Shown: positions 18,361 to 26,982 of the stretch, in pieces | Layout of the letters: every line of letters starts with the position of its first letter | How positions within the stretch are numbered: position 1 is the stretch's first letter | Source: Mesorhizobium alhagi CCNWXJ12-2 | GTDB lineage: Bacteria; Pseudomonadota; Alphaproteobacteria; Rhizobiales; Rhizobiaceae | Reading direction: 5' to 3' | Length of the DNA: 53,653 nucleotides | Assembly (NCBI RefSeq): GCF_000236565.1 | Contig: NZ_AHAM01000255.1 | Coordinates: forward strand, 1-53,653 | The notes under the pieces: model-generated | Told to the model about the DNA's origin: nothing | The model's input: only the letters and a program-made list of their open reading frames with translations | Database searches by the model: none | Made by a program: the position numbers and the translations under genes

Positions 18361-18507
18361 TCGGCCCGCCGCCCGCTCCGCGGCAACGTCGATTTTTCCG
18401 GGATTCGCCAATGCCGCCACGCGCAAAGCGCGGGGCAGGATGTCGCACTTGTCTAAACCATTGATCTAACAAGACAAATCACGGCTGCATCTTACCCATT
18501 GCGTGGC

Positions 18508-18536
18508 TTGACGGGGGCGGGGGCGCTAACTATGTT
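18508..18536 (+). promoter_or_regulatory. Candidate sigma70-type promoter of the F0 ATP synthase operon
   Basis: TTGACG at 18508-18513 and TATGTT at 18531-18536 are 17 bases apart, a good housekeeping promoter, about 45 bases before the atpI start. The remaining gap from 18361 shows nothing else. Confidence 0.5.
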
Positions 18537-18580
18537 GCCCGCGACTTTGAAGCGGATGGACGATTGCCTTCCATCCGGGC

Positions 18581-19009
18581 ATGGGGGTTGCGGTGGCCGA
18601 CAAAAACGGGCCAGACGAAACCGGAAAAACCGGGCCCGGAGAGCAAGGCAGACCCGACATTCGCGACGACGACCTCGAGCGTCGCCGGCGGGAACTTGAA
18701 GCATTGCTTGCGACAAGACGCCCGGATCGACGCGAAGGGGGAGAAGGCGGCGCAAGCTCTAGCAGCACGGCCGGGTATGGCCAGGCCCTGAAGCTTTCCA
18801 GCGAGTTCATCGCCGGCATTGCGGTGGGTGCGGGGCTTGGCTGGGCGATCGACCGGATGGCGGGGACCTCGCCATGGGGGCTGATCGTGTTCCTGCTGCT
18901 TGGCTTCGGCGCGGGTATTCTCAATGTCCTGCGTTCCGCGGGCGTCGTTGCAGACCAGGGTTTGAAGGCATCCGACAAGGCTGCCGGCAGACCCGAGAAA
19001 GAACAATAG
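18581..19009 (+). CDS. atpI: ATP synthase subunit I (AtpI)
   Basis: A protein of up to 142 residues with a charged, Gly/Arg-rich N-terminus and two membrane helices ([20 protein letters not shown] and [18 protein letters not shown]), the pattern of alphaproteobacterial AtpI, which helps assemble the c-ring. The start is either ATG 18581 or GTG 18593 ([10 protein letters not shown]...); the latter resembles relatives starting with MA. It heads the atpI-B-E-F2-F operon; the F1 genes are not in the window, as usual in this class. Confidence 0.88.
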   Translation: MGVAVADKNGPDETGKTGPGEQGRPDIRDDDLERRRRELEALLATRRPDRREGGEGGASSSSTAGYGQALKLSSEFIAGIAVGAGLGWAIDRMAGTSPWGLIVFLLLGFGAGILNVLRSAGVVADQGLKASDKAAGRPEKEQ

Positions 19010-19043
19010 CGCCTGCGGGCGCGTCTTGCCGAGGGGGCCCGAT

Positions 19044-19793
19044 TTGGCCAACGATCCGATCCATCAGTTTCAAATCGCGAAATGGATTCCGATCGAGATC
19101 GGCGGGCTCGATTTCTCGTTCACCAATTCGTCGGCCTTCATGGTCGCGACCGTCGCCGCCGCCGGCGCTTTCCTGTTCCTGACGACGTCGAGCCGAGGCC
19201 TCGTTCCGAGCCGCCTGCAGTCCGTCTCGGAAATGTCCTACGAATTTGTGGCCTCGATGCTGCGCGATGCCGCCGGCTCGCAGGGGATGAAATTCTTCCC
19301 CTTCGTGTTCTCGCTGTTTATGTTCGTCCTGGTCGCCAACCTGCTAGGGCTGTTCCCCTATTTCTTCACCGTAACCAGCCACATCATCGTCACCTTCGCG
19401 CTGGCGCTGCTGGTGATCGGCACGGTCGTTGTCTACGGCTTCATGAAGCACGGTCTGGGGTTCCTGAAACTGTTCGTGCCGCAAGGCGTGCCCGCGGTTC
19501 TGGCGCCCTTGGTGGTGCTGATCGAGGTGATCTCGTTCCTGTCGCGGCCGATCAGCCTTTCGGTTCGTCTGTTCGCCAACATGCTGGCGGGCCACATCAC
19601 CCTGAAAGTGTTCGCCGGCTTCGTGACCTCGCTGAGCGCGCTGGGCTTCGTCGGCGTCGCCGGTTCGATCCTGCCGCTCCTGATGACCGTCGCCATCACC
19701 GGCCTCGAAGTTCTGGTGGCATTCCTGCAGGCCTATGTGTTTGCAGTCCTGACGTCGATGTACATCAACGACGCCATCCATCCGGGCCACTGA
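19044..19793 (+). CDS. atpB: ATP synthase F0 subunit a
   Basis: A 249-residue inner-membrane subunit forming the proton half-channels. It has five or six helices and the motif [17 protein letters not shown], in which the Arg of SVRLFANM corresponds to the essential Arg of helix 4. The start is TTG 19044 ([20 protein letters not shown]), which matches the family N-terminus and follows GAGGGGG at a good distance; a TTG at 19026 would place that site inside the gene. It is followed after 74 bases by atpE. Confidence 0.96.
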   Translation: MANDPIHQFQIAKWIPIEIGGLDFSFTNSSAFMVATVAAAGAFLFLTTSSRGLVPSRLQSVSEMSYEFVASMLRDAAGSQGMKFFPFVFSLFMFVLVANLLGLFPYFFTVTSHIIVTFALALLVIGTVVVYGFMKHGLGFLKLFVPQGVPAVLAPLVVLIEVISFLSRPISLSVRLFANMLAGHITLKVFAGFVTSLSALGFVGVAGSILPLLMTVAITGLEVLVAFLQAYVFAVLTSMYINDAIHPGH

Positions 19794-19867
19794 CGACAAT
19801 TTCGCCGGCGGATTTCCCGCCATCCTGACGATTTCAACCGAACTTTAGATCCACAAGGAGTTGGACA

Positions 19868-20092
19868 ATGGAAGTAGAAGCAGCAAAGGCAATCGGCGCG
19901 GGCATCGCCTGCCTCGGCATGGGTGGCGCGGGCATCGGCCTGGGTACGATTTTCGGCAACTACCTGGCGGGCGCGCTGCGCAATCCGTCGGCTGCCGATG
20001 GCCAGTTCGGCCGCCTGATCTTCGGCTTCGCGGTGACGGAAGCTCTGGGCATCTTCTCGCTCCTCGTCGCCCTGCTGCTGCTCTTCACGTAA
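19868..20092 (+). CDS. atpE: ATP synthase F0 subunit c
   Basis: A 74-residue hairpin membrane protein of the proton-translocating c-ring. Helix 1 has the glycine-rich [14 protein letters not shown] and helix 2 the proton-binding Glu58 in [18 protein letters not shown] 19868 is preceded by AAGGAGTTGG. Length and composition are typical. It sits between atpB and the b' gene. Confidence 0.97.
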   Translation: MEVEAAKAIGAGIACLGMGGAGIGLGTIFGNYLAGALRNPSAADGQFGRLIFGFAVTEALGIFSLLVALLLLFT

Positions 20093-20159
20093 GAGCGGGC
20101 CGCCTGCCTAAAATGCTTCCGGCCGCGCTGTGCGGTCGGGTGACCGACAGGGGACCGAA

Positions 20160-20735
20160 ATGTTTGTGACACCGGGATACGCGCAGGAAACAACTGCTCC
20201 CGCGTTGGACGAAGCCCATACGGTGGAAGACGCCGCCCATGGCGGCGGCGCGTTTCCGCCATTCGATTCGTCGACTTTTCCCTCGCAGCTGCTGTGGCTG
20301 GCGATCACTTTCGGCCTTTTCTACCTTTTCCTGAAAAGGGTGGTGCTGCCGCGCGTCGGCGGCATCCTCGAGGTGCGGCGTGACCGCATCGCGCAGGATC
20401 TCGACCAGGCCGCCCGCATGAAAAGCGAGGCGGACGCCGCGGTTGCGGCCTACGAGCAGGAACTGGCTGAGGCGCGGGCCAAGTCCAACGCCATCGCCCA
20501 GCAGGCCCGCGACAAGGCCAAGGCCGACGCCGACGCCGAGCGCCGGACCGTCGAGGCGACGCTTGAAAGCAAGCTTGCCGAAGCCGAGGCCCGCATTGCA
20601 TCGATCAAGGCGTCGGCGATGAAGGAAGTCGGCGCCATTGCCGAGCAGACCGCCGCGACGATCGTTCAGGAACTGGTCGGCGCCAAGGTCGACAAGGCCG
20701 ATGTCGCCGCAGCAGTGACCGCGGCGCGGAAATAG
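20160..20735 (+). CDS. atpF2: ATP synthase F0 subunit b' (second b-type stalk subunit)
   Basis: A 191-residue peripheral-stalk subunit: a short N-terminal region, one membrane helix ([20 protein letters not shown], roughly residues 44-63) and a long Ala/Glu/Lys-rich coiled coil. Alphaproteobacteria carry two different b subunits, and the longer N-terminus before the helix identifies this as b'. ATG 20160 has AGGGGACC upstream; an open frame from 20130 is longer but lacks a ribosome site. Confidence 0.93.
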   Translation: MFVTPGYAQETTAPALDEAHTVEDAAHGGGAFPPFDSSTFPSQLLWLAITFGLFYLFLKRVVLPRVGGILEVRRDRIAQDLDQAARMKSEADAAVAAYEQELAEARAKSNAIAQQARDKAKADADAERRTVEATLESKLAEAEARIASIKASAMKEVGAIAEQTAATIVQELVGAKVDKADVAAAVTAARK

Positions 20736-20744
20736 GAGCGGTCC

Positions 20745-21224
20745 ATGGACGCGACATTCTGGGCGACAGTCGCCCTTCTGATCTTCATCGGCATCGTCTT
20801 CTACATGAAGGTGCCGGGCATGCTCGGCAAGTCGCTTGATGAGCGCGCCGAGCGCATCCGGGCCGAACTCGAAGAGGCCCGCCGCCTGCGCGAGGAGGCC
20901 CAGCAATTGCTGGCCGAATACCAGCGCAAGCGTAAGGAAGCCGAGAAGGAGGCTGCCGACATTCTCGACGCCGCCAAGCGCGAGGCCGGCCAGTTGGTCT
21001 CGGAAGCGCAGCAGAAGACGGAGGACTACGTCGCCCGCCGCACTGCGCTCGCCGAGCAGAAGATCGGCCAGGCCGAACGCGAGGCAGTCCAGGAGGTGCG
21101 TGCCAGCGCCGTCGATATCGCGGTCGAGGCAGCGCGTGCACTGCTCGCCCGCAAGGTCGATTCGGCCACGGGCGCGAAGCTTTTCGAGACGTCGGTTCGC
21201 GACGTGAAGTCGAAACTCAACTGA
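20745..21224 (+). CDS. atpF: ATP synthase F0 subunit b
   Basis: A 159-residue stalk subunit with an N-terminal membrane helix (TFWATVALLIFIGIVFYMKV) and a charged coiled coil (LDERAERIRAELEEARRL and on). It is the last gene of the operon, 9 bases after the b' gene, with AGGAGCGG as its ribosome site. A strong hairpin follows 22 bases after its stop. Confidence 0.95.
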   Translation: MDATFWATVALLIFIGIVFYMKVPGMLGKSLDERAERIRAELEEARRLREEAQQLLAEYQRKRKEAEKEAADILDAAKREAGQLVSEAQQKTEDYVARRTALAEQKIGQAEREAVQEVRASAVDIAVEAARALLARKVDSATGAKLFETSVRDVKSKLN

Positions 21225-21246
21225 GTTTTCAGCCCGCCATTCGTCG

Positions 21247-21273
21247 AAAAAGCCGCCGCATCCCGGCGGCTTT
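21247..21273. terminator. Hairpin terminator between atpF and rnhB
   Basis: A perfect 9-base stem, AAAGCCGCC (21249-21257) and GGCGGCTTT (21265-21273) with a 7-base loop, lies between two convergent genes. On the minus strand it ends in five T residues, so it fits best as the rnhB terminator, and it may serve the atp operon from the other side. Confidence 0.8.
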
Positions 21274-21971
21274 CATGCCTCCTCGATCAGGCTTTCGCTG
21301 ATTTCGGCCAGGCCTTCTTCGACGAGGCGGAACGGCGCGAAGCTGGCGCGGTGCAGCCGCGGCACGGCGCCGTGAACGCCGATCGCGGCGCGGTGGCGCT
21401 CCGTCGCGTAGCCCATATGGCTGTCGAAGCCGTAATGGATGTGGGTCTGGGCGCAGCCCGCCATCATGCGGTCGCGCATGACCTTGGCGACGATCGAGGC
21501 CGCTGCGATCGACTGAGAGCGCTGGTCGCCCTTGATCAGCGCACGGCAGCCGCAGGGCAGGCCGGGCGGTATGTCGCGGCCGTCGGCCAGCGCATGGCGC
21601 GGCTCGATCGGCAGGCCGATCAGCGCGCGGCGCATCGCCTCCAGGCTGGCGCGCAATATGTTGAGGCGGTCGATGCCGTCGGCGCTGACCGACGCCATCG
21701 AGACGCCGAGCGCGGTTGAAATGATTTCGGCGAACAGCTCTTCGCGCCGCGCCGCCGTCAGCCGCTTGGAATCATCCAGGCCATCGGGAATCTTTGCAGG
21801 ATTGAGGATCACCGCTGCGGCGACTACCGGCCCCGCGAGCGGTCCCCGGCCGGCCTCGTCGAGGCCGGCGACCGGCCACAGGCCCTGCCTCTTCGCCTTC
21901 CGTTCGAAGGAGAAGTCGGGCCGCTCGATGATCTCGAAGAGGAGCGGAGAATCGGAACGCGATTGAGCCAT
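21273..21971 (-). CDS. rnhB: Ribonuclease HII
   Basis: A 232-residue cytoplasmic enzyme that removes RNA residues from DNA-RNA hybrids. The motifs [19 protein letters not shown] (DE of the active site), [30 protein letters not shown] and the later acidic region with HxGYATxxH (HMGYATERH) are all present. ATG 21971 ([14 protein letters not shown]) fits the family; a longer open frame to 22091 begins with Pro/Arg-rich nonsense. It is convergent with the atp operon, and the radical SAM gene lies upstream on the same strand; the 138 bases between show no feature. Confidence 0.95.
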   Translation of the reverse strand: MAQSRSDSPLLFEIIERPDFSFERKAKRQGLWPVAGLDEAGRGPLAGPVVAAAVILNPAKIPDGLDDSKRLTAARREELFAEIISTALGVSMASVSADGIDRLNILRASLEAMRRALIGLPIEPRHALADGRDIPPGLPCGCRALIKGDQRSQSIAAASIVAKVMRDRMMAGCAQTHIHYGFDSHMGYATERHRAAIGVHGAVPRLHRASFAPFRLVEEGLAEISESLIEEA

Positions 21972-22109
21972 TGTGCGGCAATGCTCGCATCGGTTCCGAT
22001 TCTCCGCAAGGCCTTCCCGGCCATTGGGGCGGGGCGGGGAAGGCGCCGTCGGGCTGCGGGGAAAAGCCGGACGGGTTCTTTCAACGCGCAAATGGGCGCG
22101 GAGTTCTCC

Positions 22110-23315
22110 TCAGAGCAGCATGAGCTGCTCGTGGCGCTTTTCGGCTGCGACGAAGAGATCGGTGCGCAGCGGCGTCTTTTCGACATTGAGGCCGAGCCGT
22201 CGCGCCGCGATCTCGAAGCGCCGTCCGATCTGCCAGGCGTAAGGGCCGCTGCCCTTCATGCGCTTGCCCCATTCCGAATCGTAGTCCTTGCCATCGCGCA
22301 TCGAGCGCACCAGCGACATCACATGCCGGTAGCGGTCGGGATAATGGCGCAGCAGCCAGTCCTTGAAGATCGGGCTGACCTCGAGCGGCAGCCTGAGGAT
22401 AACATAGCCGGCTTCGCGCGCTCCGGCGTTGCGCGCCGAGTCCAGGATGCGCTCGATCTCCGGATCGGTCAGGCCGGGGATGATCGGCGCGACCATCACG
22501 GATGCCGGGATGCCGGCATCCGTGAGCTGGCGGATGGCTTCGAGCCGCCTCGTCGGCGTCGCCGCGCGCGGCTCCATCGTGCGGGCCAGCATGCGGTCGA
22601 GCGTCGTCACCGACAGCGCCACCTTGGCGAGGCCCTTCTCGGCCATGCGCGACAATATGTCGATGTCGCGCATCACCAGCGCCGACTTGGTGACGATGCC
22701 GACAGGATGGTTGCGCGCCTCCAGCACCTCCAGCACCTCGCGCATGATGCGGTACTGCTTCTCGATCGGCTGGTAGGGATCGGTGTTGGTTCCGATGGCG
22801 ATGGTGCGGGCCTGATAGCCTTCCTTCGACAACTCCTTGTCGAGCAGCCTGGCCGCGTCGGGCTTGGCGAACAGCTTCGATTCGAAATCGAGCCCCGGCG
22901 ACATGCCCATGAAGCTGTGGGTCGGCCGGGCGAAGCAATAGACGCAGCCATGCTCGCAACCGCGATAGGGATTGATCGAGCGGTCGAAGGAAATGTCCGG
23001 CGACTGGTTGCGGGTGATGATGGTGCGCGGCTTTTCGACCTGCACCTCGGTCTTGAACGGCGGCAGCTCGTCGATCGAGTTCCAGCCATCGTCGAAGACG
23101 TGCCGGGTCACCGGCTCGAAACGGCCGCTCGGATTGATGCCGGCGGCGCGGCCGCGATTGCGGTCAGGCCGAACCCGAACGCCGCTCTGCTCGACCATCG
23201 CATTCGCCATTTCGGCCCGTCCGGCTCCGAAGGCGGCGATATCGGCGCGCACGATCTGTTCCATTTTCGCCCTTTCCCAAGGCATGTCCGCCGGTCTGCG
23301 AATCGCTGTTCTCAT
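22110..23315 (-). CDS. PA0069-family radical SAM protein
   Basis: A 401-residue protein with the radical SAM 4Fe-4S motif CEHGCVYCFARP at residues 120-131 (Cys120, Cys124, Cys127), preceded by SPDISFDRSINPYRGC, the hallmark of the PA0069/Rv2578c-type group related to spore photoproduct lyase. No reaction is established for the family; a role in DNA repair is suspected for relatives. ATG 23315 (MRTAIRRPADMPWER) is the likely start. A box matching the alphaproteobacterial LexA consensus, GAAC-N7-GAAC, lies 26 bases upstream, which supports an SOS link. Confidence 0.9.
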   Translation of the reverse strand: MRTAIRRPADMPWERAKMEQIVRADIAAFGAGRAEMANAMVEQSGVRVRPDRNRGRAAGINPSGRFEPVTRHVFDDGWNSIDELPPFKTEVQVEKPRTIITRNQSPDISFDRSINPYRGCEHGCVYCFARPTHSFMGMSPGLDFESKLFAKPDAARLLDKELSKEGYQARTIAIGTNTDPYQPIEKQYRIMREVLEVLEARNHPVGIVTKSALVMRDIDILSRMAEKGLAKVALSVTTLDRMLARTMEPRAATPTRRLEAIRQLTDAGIPASVMVAPIIPGLTDPEIERILDSARNAGAREAGYVILRLPLEVSPIFKDWLLRHYPDRYRHVMSLVRSMRDGKDYDSEWGKRMKGSGPYAWQIGRRFEIAARRLGLNVEKTPLRTDLFVAAEKRHEQLMLL

Positions 23316-23340
23316 GAAACTATTCCTATGTTCCCTAGGA

Positions 23341-23355
23341 GAACAAATCAAGAAC
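23341..23355. promoter_or_regulatory. Candidate LexA (SOS) box
   Basis: GAACAAATCAAGAAC is GAAC-N7-GAAC, the alphaproteobacterial LexA consensus, in an AT-rich stretch before the minus-strand radical SAM gene (ATG at 23315). The glycosyltransferase on the other strand starts at 23414, so the site could also affect it. Confidence 0.6.
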
Positions 23356-23413
23356 TTTTTGGTTCCGCAATGGGCAACTGGTGCGTCGGGCGGCTTTGGG
23401 CTATTCGGCAGGG

Positions 23414-23920
23414 ATGCTGACCGTGCTCATTGAAACGCGTAATTCCGAGGAAGCGCTGGCGCGCACGCTGGCTTCGCTGATCGGCGCGGCCGTCGAGGGC
23501 GTGGTGCGCGAGGTGATCGTCTGCGACCGCGGTTCGACCGACAACACGCACAAGGTCGCCGACCAGGCGGGCTGCCATTACCTCGCCGAGGGCGGCATTA
23601 CGGCAGGCGTGCGGCAGGCCAAGGGCGACTGGCTGCTCCTCATAGAACCCGGCGCGCGGCTGGTCGAGGGCTGGACCGAGGAAGTGCTGGAGCATATCGG
23701 CCGCACGACCGGGCCGGCGCGATTCTCGCGCGCCCGGGCAGACCGGACGCCGTTCCTGGCGCGGGTGTTTTCGGCGCGCCGCGCGCTGGCCGAGGGGCTG
23801 GTGGTCAGCAAGATGCAGGCTGCGGCGTTGTGTAAGTCGGCCGGCAGTTCCGAAGCGCTGGCGCGCGGACTGGCGACGAAGCGGCTGGCTGCGGAGATCC
23901 GCATCGCACCGCCGGTGTGA
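23414..23920 (+). CDS. Short glycosyltransferase family 2-like protein
   Basis: A 168-residue cytoplasmic protein resembling the N-terminal GT-A half of family 2 glycosyltransferases: MLTVLIETRNSEEALARTLASL, then VREVIVCDRGSTDNT (usual VDDGSTDDT) and QAKGDWLLLIEPGARL. The usual metal-binding DxD is replaced by EPGA and the acceptor half is missing, so catalysis is doubtful. ATG 23414 has a nearby GCAGGG. A full-length relative is longer, so this is either a shortened member or a scaffold-type descendant. Confidence 0.7.
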   Translation: MLTVLIETRNSEEALARTLASLIGAAVEGVVREVIVCDRGSTDNTHKVADQAGCHYLAEGGITAGVRQAKGDWLLLIEPGARLVEGWTEEVLEHIGRTTGPARFSRARADRTPFLARVFSARRALAEGLVVSKMQAAALCKSAGSSEALARGLATKRLAAEIRIAPPV

Positions 23921-24056
23921 GGCTCTTCTTCATACACATGGTGACGTAGAAAGGGGCGCTGCTTTCCAGTGCAGTGAAAAGGCTTATCTAACGTTTATCT
24001 AAGGTTGTCGTCGAAATTATCTTACCAGTTTTTCTTGATAAGTCATAGTTTTGCTT

Positions 24057-24072
24057 GTCGATACATATCGAC
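24057..24072. promoter_or_regulatory. Palindrome upstream of the beta-helix gene
   Basis: GTCGATACATATCGAC has 7-base arms and a 2-base centre, 97 bases before the ATG at 24169. The surrounding 23921-24168 is AT-rich (contrast to GC-rich genes) and holds no gene. A DNA-binding dimer site is likely; the regulator is unknown. Confidence 0.45.
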
Positions 24073-24168
24073 GGGACAAATGGGTAGTTTTCATCGCTGA
24101 GTTTTTCTGATATTTTACTGAAATCTGATTGTGCAATCGCAAGCTTTGCCAGATATCGTGAGGTTCCC

Positions 24169-26409
24169 ATGCTCCGGTTCCTGATCGCGGTTACTTCTGC
24201 GGCTTTCTTTACGGCTCAGGCGGGCGCGCAGACCCCCGATATTCGGCAGCAGGACTTGGAAATTGTGCCGTCGGTGGGAGGATGTCCGATCGATCCCGCG
24301 CCTGAGACCGTCGAGATCAGGGAGGCGAATCCGGCGATTGACAAGGCGAAGCATGATGAGATGCGGCAGCTTCTGTTCGATAAGGCGCAGCAGGCCAATG
24401 CGACAATTCTGTTAGGCCCAAACGTCACTATCGATTTCTCCGATGCACCCGGCCTGGTGCCAGTTGGCTTCGGCCCTTGCGTGACGGTCAAGAGCGTCGC
24501 CGCTTTCCCGCCCGCTAACTCGGGCCAGATCTTTTCGCGCACAGCGCCTGCGTTAGCCAGGCGCCTGGGTCCGGGCGATGTGGTCGATCTCTCCGACCTG
24601 ACGTTGGAGCAGCCTCGGCCGGAACTTCCCGTCGGCTCCGCCCGCACGCCCAGTTCTCCCGGCCCTCTTCTCAAATTCGGCAAGCACGCGCGGGACGTCG
24701 CAAGCTCCTTCCTGTCCATCCGTTGCGATGTGGGCGACGATACGCCGAGCGACCACGTCCACCTTTCAGGCTTCCGAGTCGAGGGTCCGAGCCGTGGGCA
24801 GCAAACCGTCGATCAGTTCGGCATCTTCATATTTCGATGCCTCGACATCGAAATATCCAATATGGAGATCGCCGGCTGGGGCGGCGCGGCGATACGCGTT
24901 CTCGATGATGGCGGTCATGGCCCAGGCCAGGAGCCGCCGTCGAACCGTCCGGGCGACAGAATCGGCAGACCGGAGCAGGTCCGCATCCTGAACAACTACA
25001 TCCATCACAATCAGCATGAATCGTCGGAGGAAAACGACGGCGACTCGAATCCCTTCACGCAGCATGCCGCGGGCTATGGCGTGGATGTTCATCACGGCGC
25101 CTGGGCGCAGATCACCGAAAACCTGTTCGACTTCAACCGCCATGCGATCGCCTCGTCAGGCCATGCCGGCGGTTATGACGCGACCCGAAACCTGGTGCTG
25201 AAGGGCGGCGGCTATCACGGCAGGATGTTCAACACCTGGACGCATATTTTCGATATCCACGGCACCGGCTGCATCGCCTATAGCTGCGGCCAGGCGGCCG
25301 TACAGTCCTGGTTCACGGACAATGCGTTCCAGTATCGCAACGACAATGCGATCAAGATTAGGGGAAAACCCCATGTCGCGGCGTACATTCGCGGCAACGT
25401 CTTTCCGCATGAAGGGCTGGAGGACGATTGGGGCGACGACGCCATTGCGCTCCAGACCACGCAGAATGTCGATATAGGCGCTGGTAACATCATCGAAACC
25501 GATACATACGGCCGCTATGGCGTGTGCGACTTCGATGCCGATGGCATAGACGATCTATTCCTTGCCACTCGCGCGGGCTTCTGGTTCTCGAGTTTCGGTG
25601 AGTTTCCGTGGGCGTATCTCGGCCCGCAGAAAGACAAGCTCAGCGACATTCGCCTGGGTTATTTCGACGCCGACCAGCGCTGCGACGTTCTGGCGGAGGA
25701 CCGCGGGGCCTGGGTTATCTCGAGCGGAGGCCGTGGGCGCTGGCATCCGATCGGCTCCTTCGGAGCCAGGCTCGCCGACGTCGCCTTCGGCCAGTTCGAT
25801 CCCAACAAACGCGACCACAGGCCGGGCGTGACCCGCCGGACCACGCATGCCTTCATGCGGGGTGCCGACGGCCAGTGGTTCGTTACCTCCTTGGCACAGC
25901 CGGACTGGCAGCCGGTGCAAAGCTCGGGCAAGCCGATGGGCGAACTACGCTTCGGTGACTTCACCGGCGACGGCGTGACCGATGTGCTCTCCGTGGACGG
26001 CGGCCGCTGGGCGATTTCCGAGAGCGCGCGCGGGACATGGCGGAGGCTCAACCAGCATCATGGCGATGCAGTGAGATCACTGTTCATCGCCGATCTCAAC
26101 CATAACAATATCGACGACCTGATCCGTCTCGAGGTGATCGGCGGCGCGGCAGCCGGATCCGGTGCGGCCAAATTGACCTGGTGGGTGTCCGACGACGGAC
26201 GCGGACGGTGGCGCCGGCTCAAGACGTATAATTTCCAAGCCATATTCGAGGGACGGCTGCCCAGTCTTTTTGGGCTTGCCGGACGTTTCGGTGCCGCCCC
26301 CGGCGGTGGCGTGCTGGTCGGCGACTTCAAGCGCATCGGCCACTTCTTCAGCGAAGCGGAAATCGCCGCCGGCGCCTCGCCCGATTGGACGAGCACGTTC
26401 GAATATTGA
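24169..26409 (+). CDS. Secreted beta-helix protein with FG-GAP repeats
   Basis: A 746-residue exported protein. Residues 1-20 are a signal peptide (MLRFLIAVTSAAFFTAQAGA). Residues of about 190-440 resemble a right-handed parallel beta-helix: Asn-rich turns such as ILNNYIHHNQ, GNVFPHEG and NAFQYRNDNAIKI, as in pectate-lyase-like and surface carbohydrate proteins. From about residue 446 there are at least five FG-GAP-like Ca-binding repeats (CDFDADGIDDLF, GYFDADQRCDVL, GDFTGDGVTDVL, ADLNHNNIDDLI). I do not recognise a specific function; a surface or extracellular carbohydrate-binding role is likely. The upstream AT-rich region suggests acquisition by transfer. Confidence 0.75.
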   Translation: MLRFLIAVTSAAFFTAQAGAQTPDIRQQDLEIVPSVGGCPIDPAPETVEIREANPAIDKAKHDEMRQLLFDKAQQANATILLGPNVTIDFSDAPGLVPVGFGPCVTVKSVAAFPPANSGQIFSRTAPALARRLGPGDVVDLSDLTLEQPRPELPVGSARTPSSPGPLLKFGKHARDVASSFLSIRCDVGDDTPSDHVHLSGFRVEGPSRGQQTVDQFGIFIFRCLDIEISNMEIAGWGGAAIRVLDDGGHGPGQEPPSNRPGDRIGRPEQVRILNNYIHHNQHESSEENDGDSNPFTQHAAGYGVDVHHGAWAQITENLFDFNRHAIASSGHAGGYDATRNLVLKGGGYHGRMFNTWTHIFDIHGTGCIAYSCGQAAVQSWFTDNAFQYRNDNAIKIRGKPHVAAYIRGNVFPHEGLEDDWGDDAIALQTTQNVDIGAGNIIETDTYGRYGVCDFDADGIDDLFLATRAGFWFSSFGEFPWAYLGPQKDKLSDIRLGYFDADQRCDVLAEDRGAWVISSGGRGRWHPIGSFGARLADVAFGQFDPNKRDHRPGVTRRTTHAFMRGADGQWFVTSLAQPDWQPVQSSGKPMGELRFGDFTGDGVTDVLSVDGGRWAISESARGTWRRLNQHHGDAVRSLFIADLNHNNIDDLIRLEVIGGAAAGSGAAKLTWWVSDDGRGRWRRLKTYNFQAIFEGRLPSLFGLAGRFGAAPGGGVLVGDFKRIGHFFSEAEIAAGASPDWTSTFEY

Positions 26410-26430
26410 GTGTCGAACTGACGCTGGCGC

Positions 26431-26982
26431 TCACTTGGTCATGCCGCGCTTCAAATGCTCGTCGAGTCGCGGCATGATCTCTACGAAGTTGCAGGGCATG
26501 TGGCGGTAGTCAAGCTGCGGTTTCAGGATGCCGTCCCAGGCGTCCTTGCAGGCGCCGGGCGAGCCGGGCAGCACGAAGACGAAGGTGGCGTTGACGACGC
26601 CGCCCGTCGCCCTCGACTGGACGGTCGAGGTGCCGATCTTGTCGTAGGAGATGCGATGAAACACTTCCGAAAAGCCATCCATACGTTTTTCGAAGATCGG
26701 CTCCAATGCGTCCGGCGTCACGTCGCGGCCGGTGAATCCGGTGCCGCCGGTGGTGATGACCACGTCGATCTTTTCATCCCGTGACCAGGCGAGCACTGTG
26801 TCGCGGATCTTTTCCCGGTCGTCGGTGACGATGGCACGGTCGGCAAGAATGTGGCCCGCCTCGGCTATCCGGTCGGCGAGCGTCTGGCCGGATTTGTCGT
26901 CCGCCAGCGTGCGCGTGTCGGAGACGGTGAGCACCGCGATGCGGACCGGAATGAAGGGGCGGGTCTCGTCAAGCCGGGGCAT
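26431..26982 (-). CDS. moaB: Molybdenum cofactor biosynthesis protein B
   Basis: A 183-residue MoaB/MogA-type protein: RIAVLTVSDTRTLADDKSGQ, VVITTGGTGFTGRDVTPDAL (the TGGTG and DVTPDA motifs) and FVLPGSPGACKDAWDGIL. Members adenylylate molybdopterin or bind it during molybdenum cofactor synthesis. It overlaps the end of ispE by 14 bases (start 26982, ispE stop 26969), so the two share an mRNA. Length usual. Confidence 0.94.
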   Translation of the reverse strand: MPRLDETRPFIPVRIAVLTVSDTRTLADDKSGQTLADRIAEAGHILADRAIVTDDREKIRDTVLAWSRDEKIDVVITTGGTGFTGRDVTPDALEPIFEKRMDGFSEVFHRISYDKIGTSTVQSRATGGVVNATFVFVLPGSPGACKDAWDGILKPQLDYRHMPCNFVEIMPRLDEHLKRGMTK

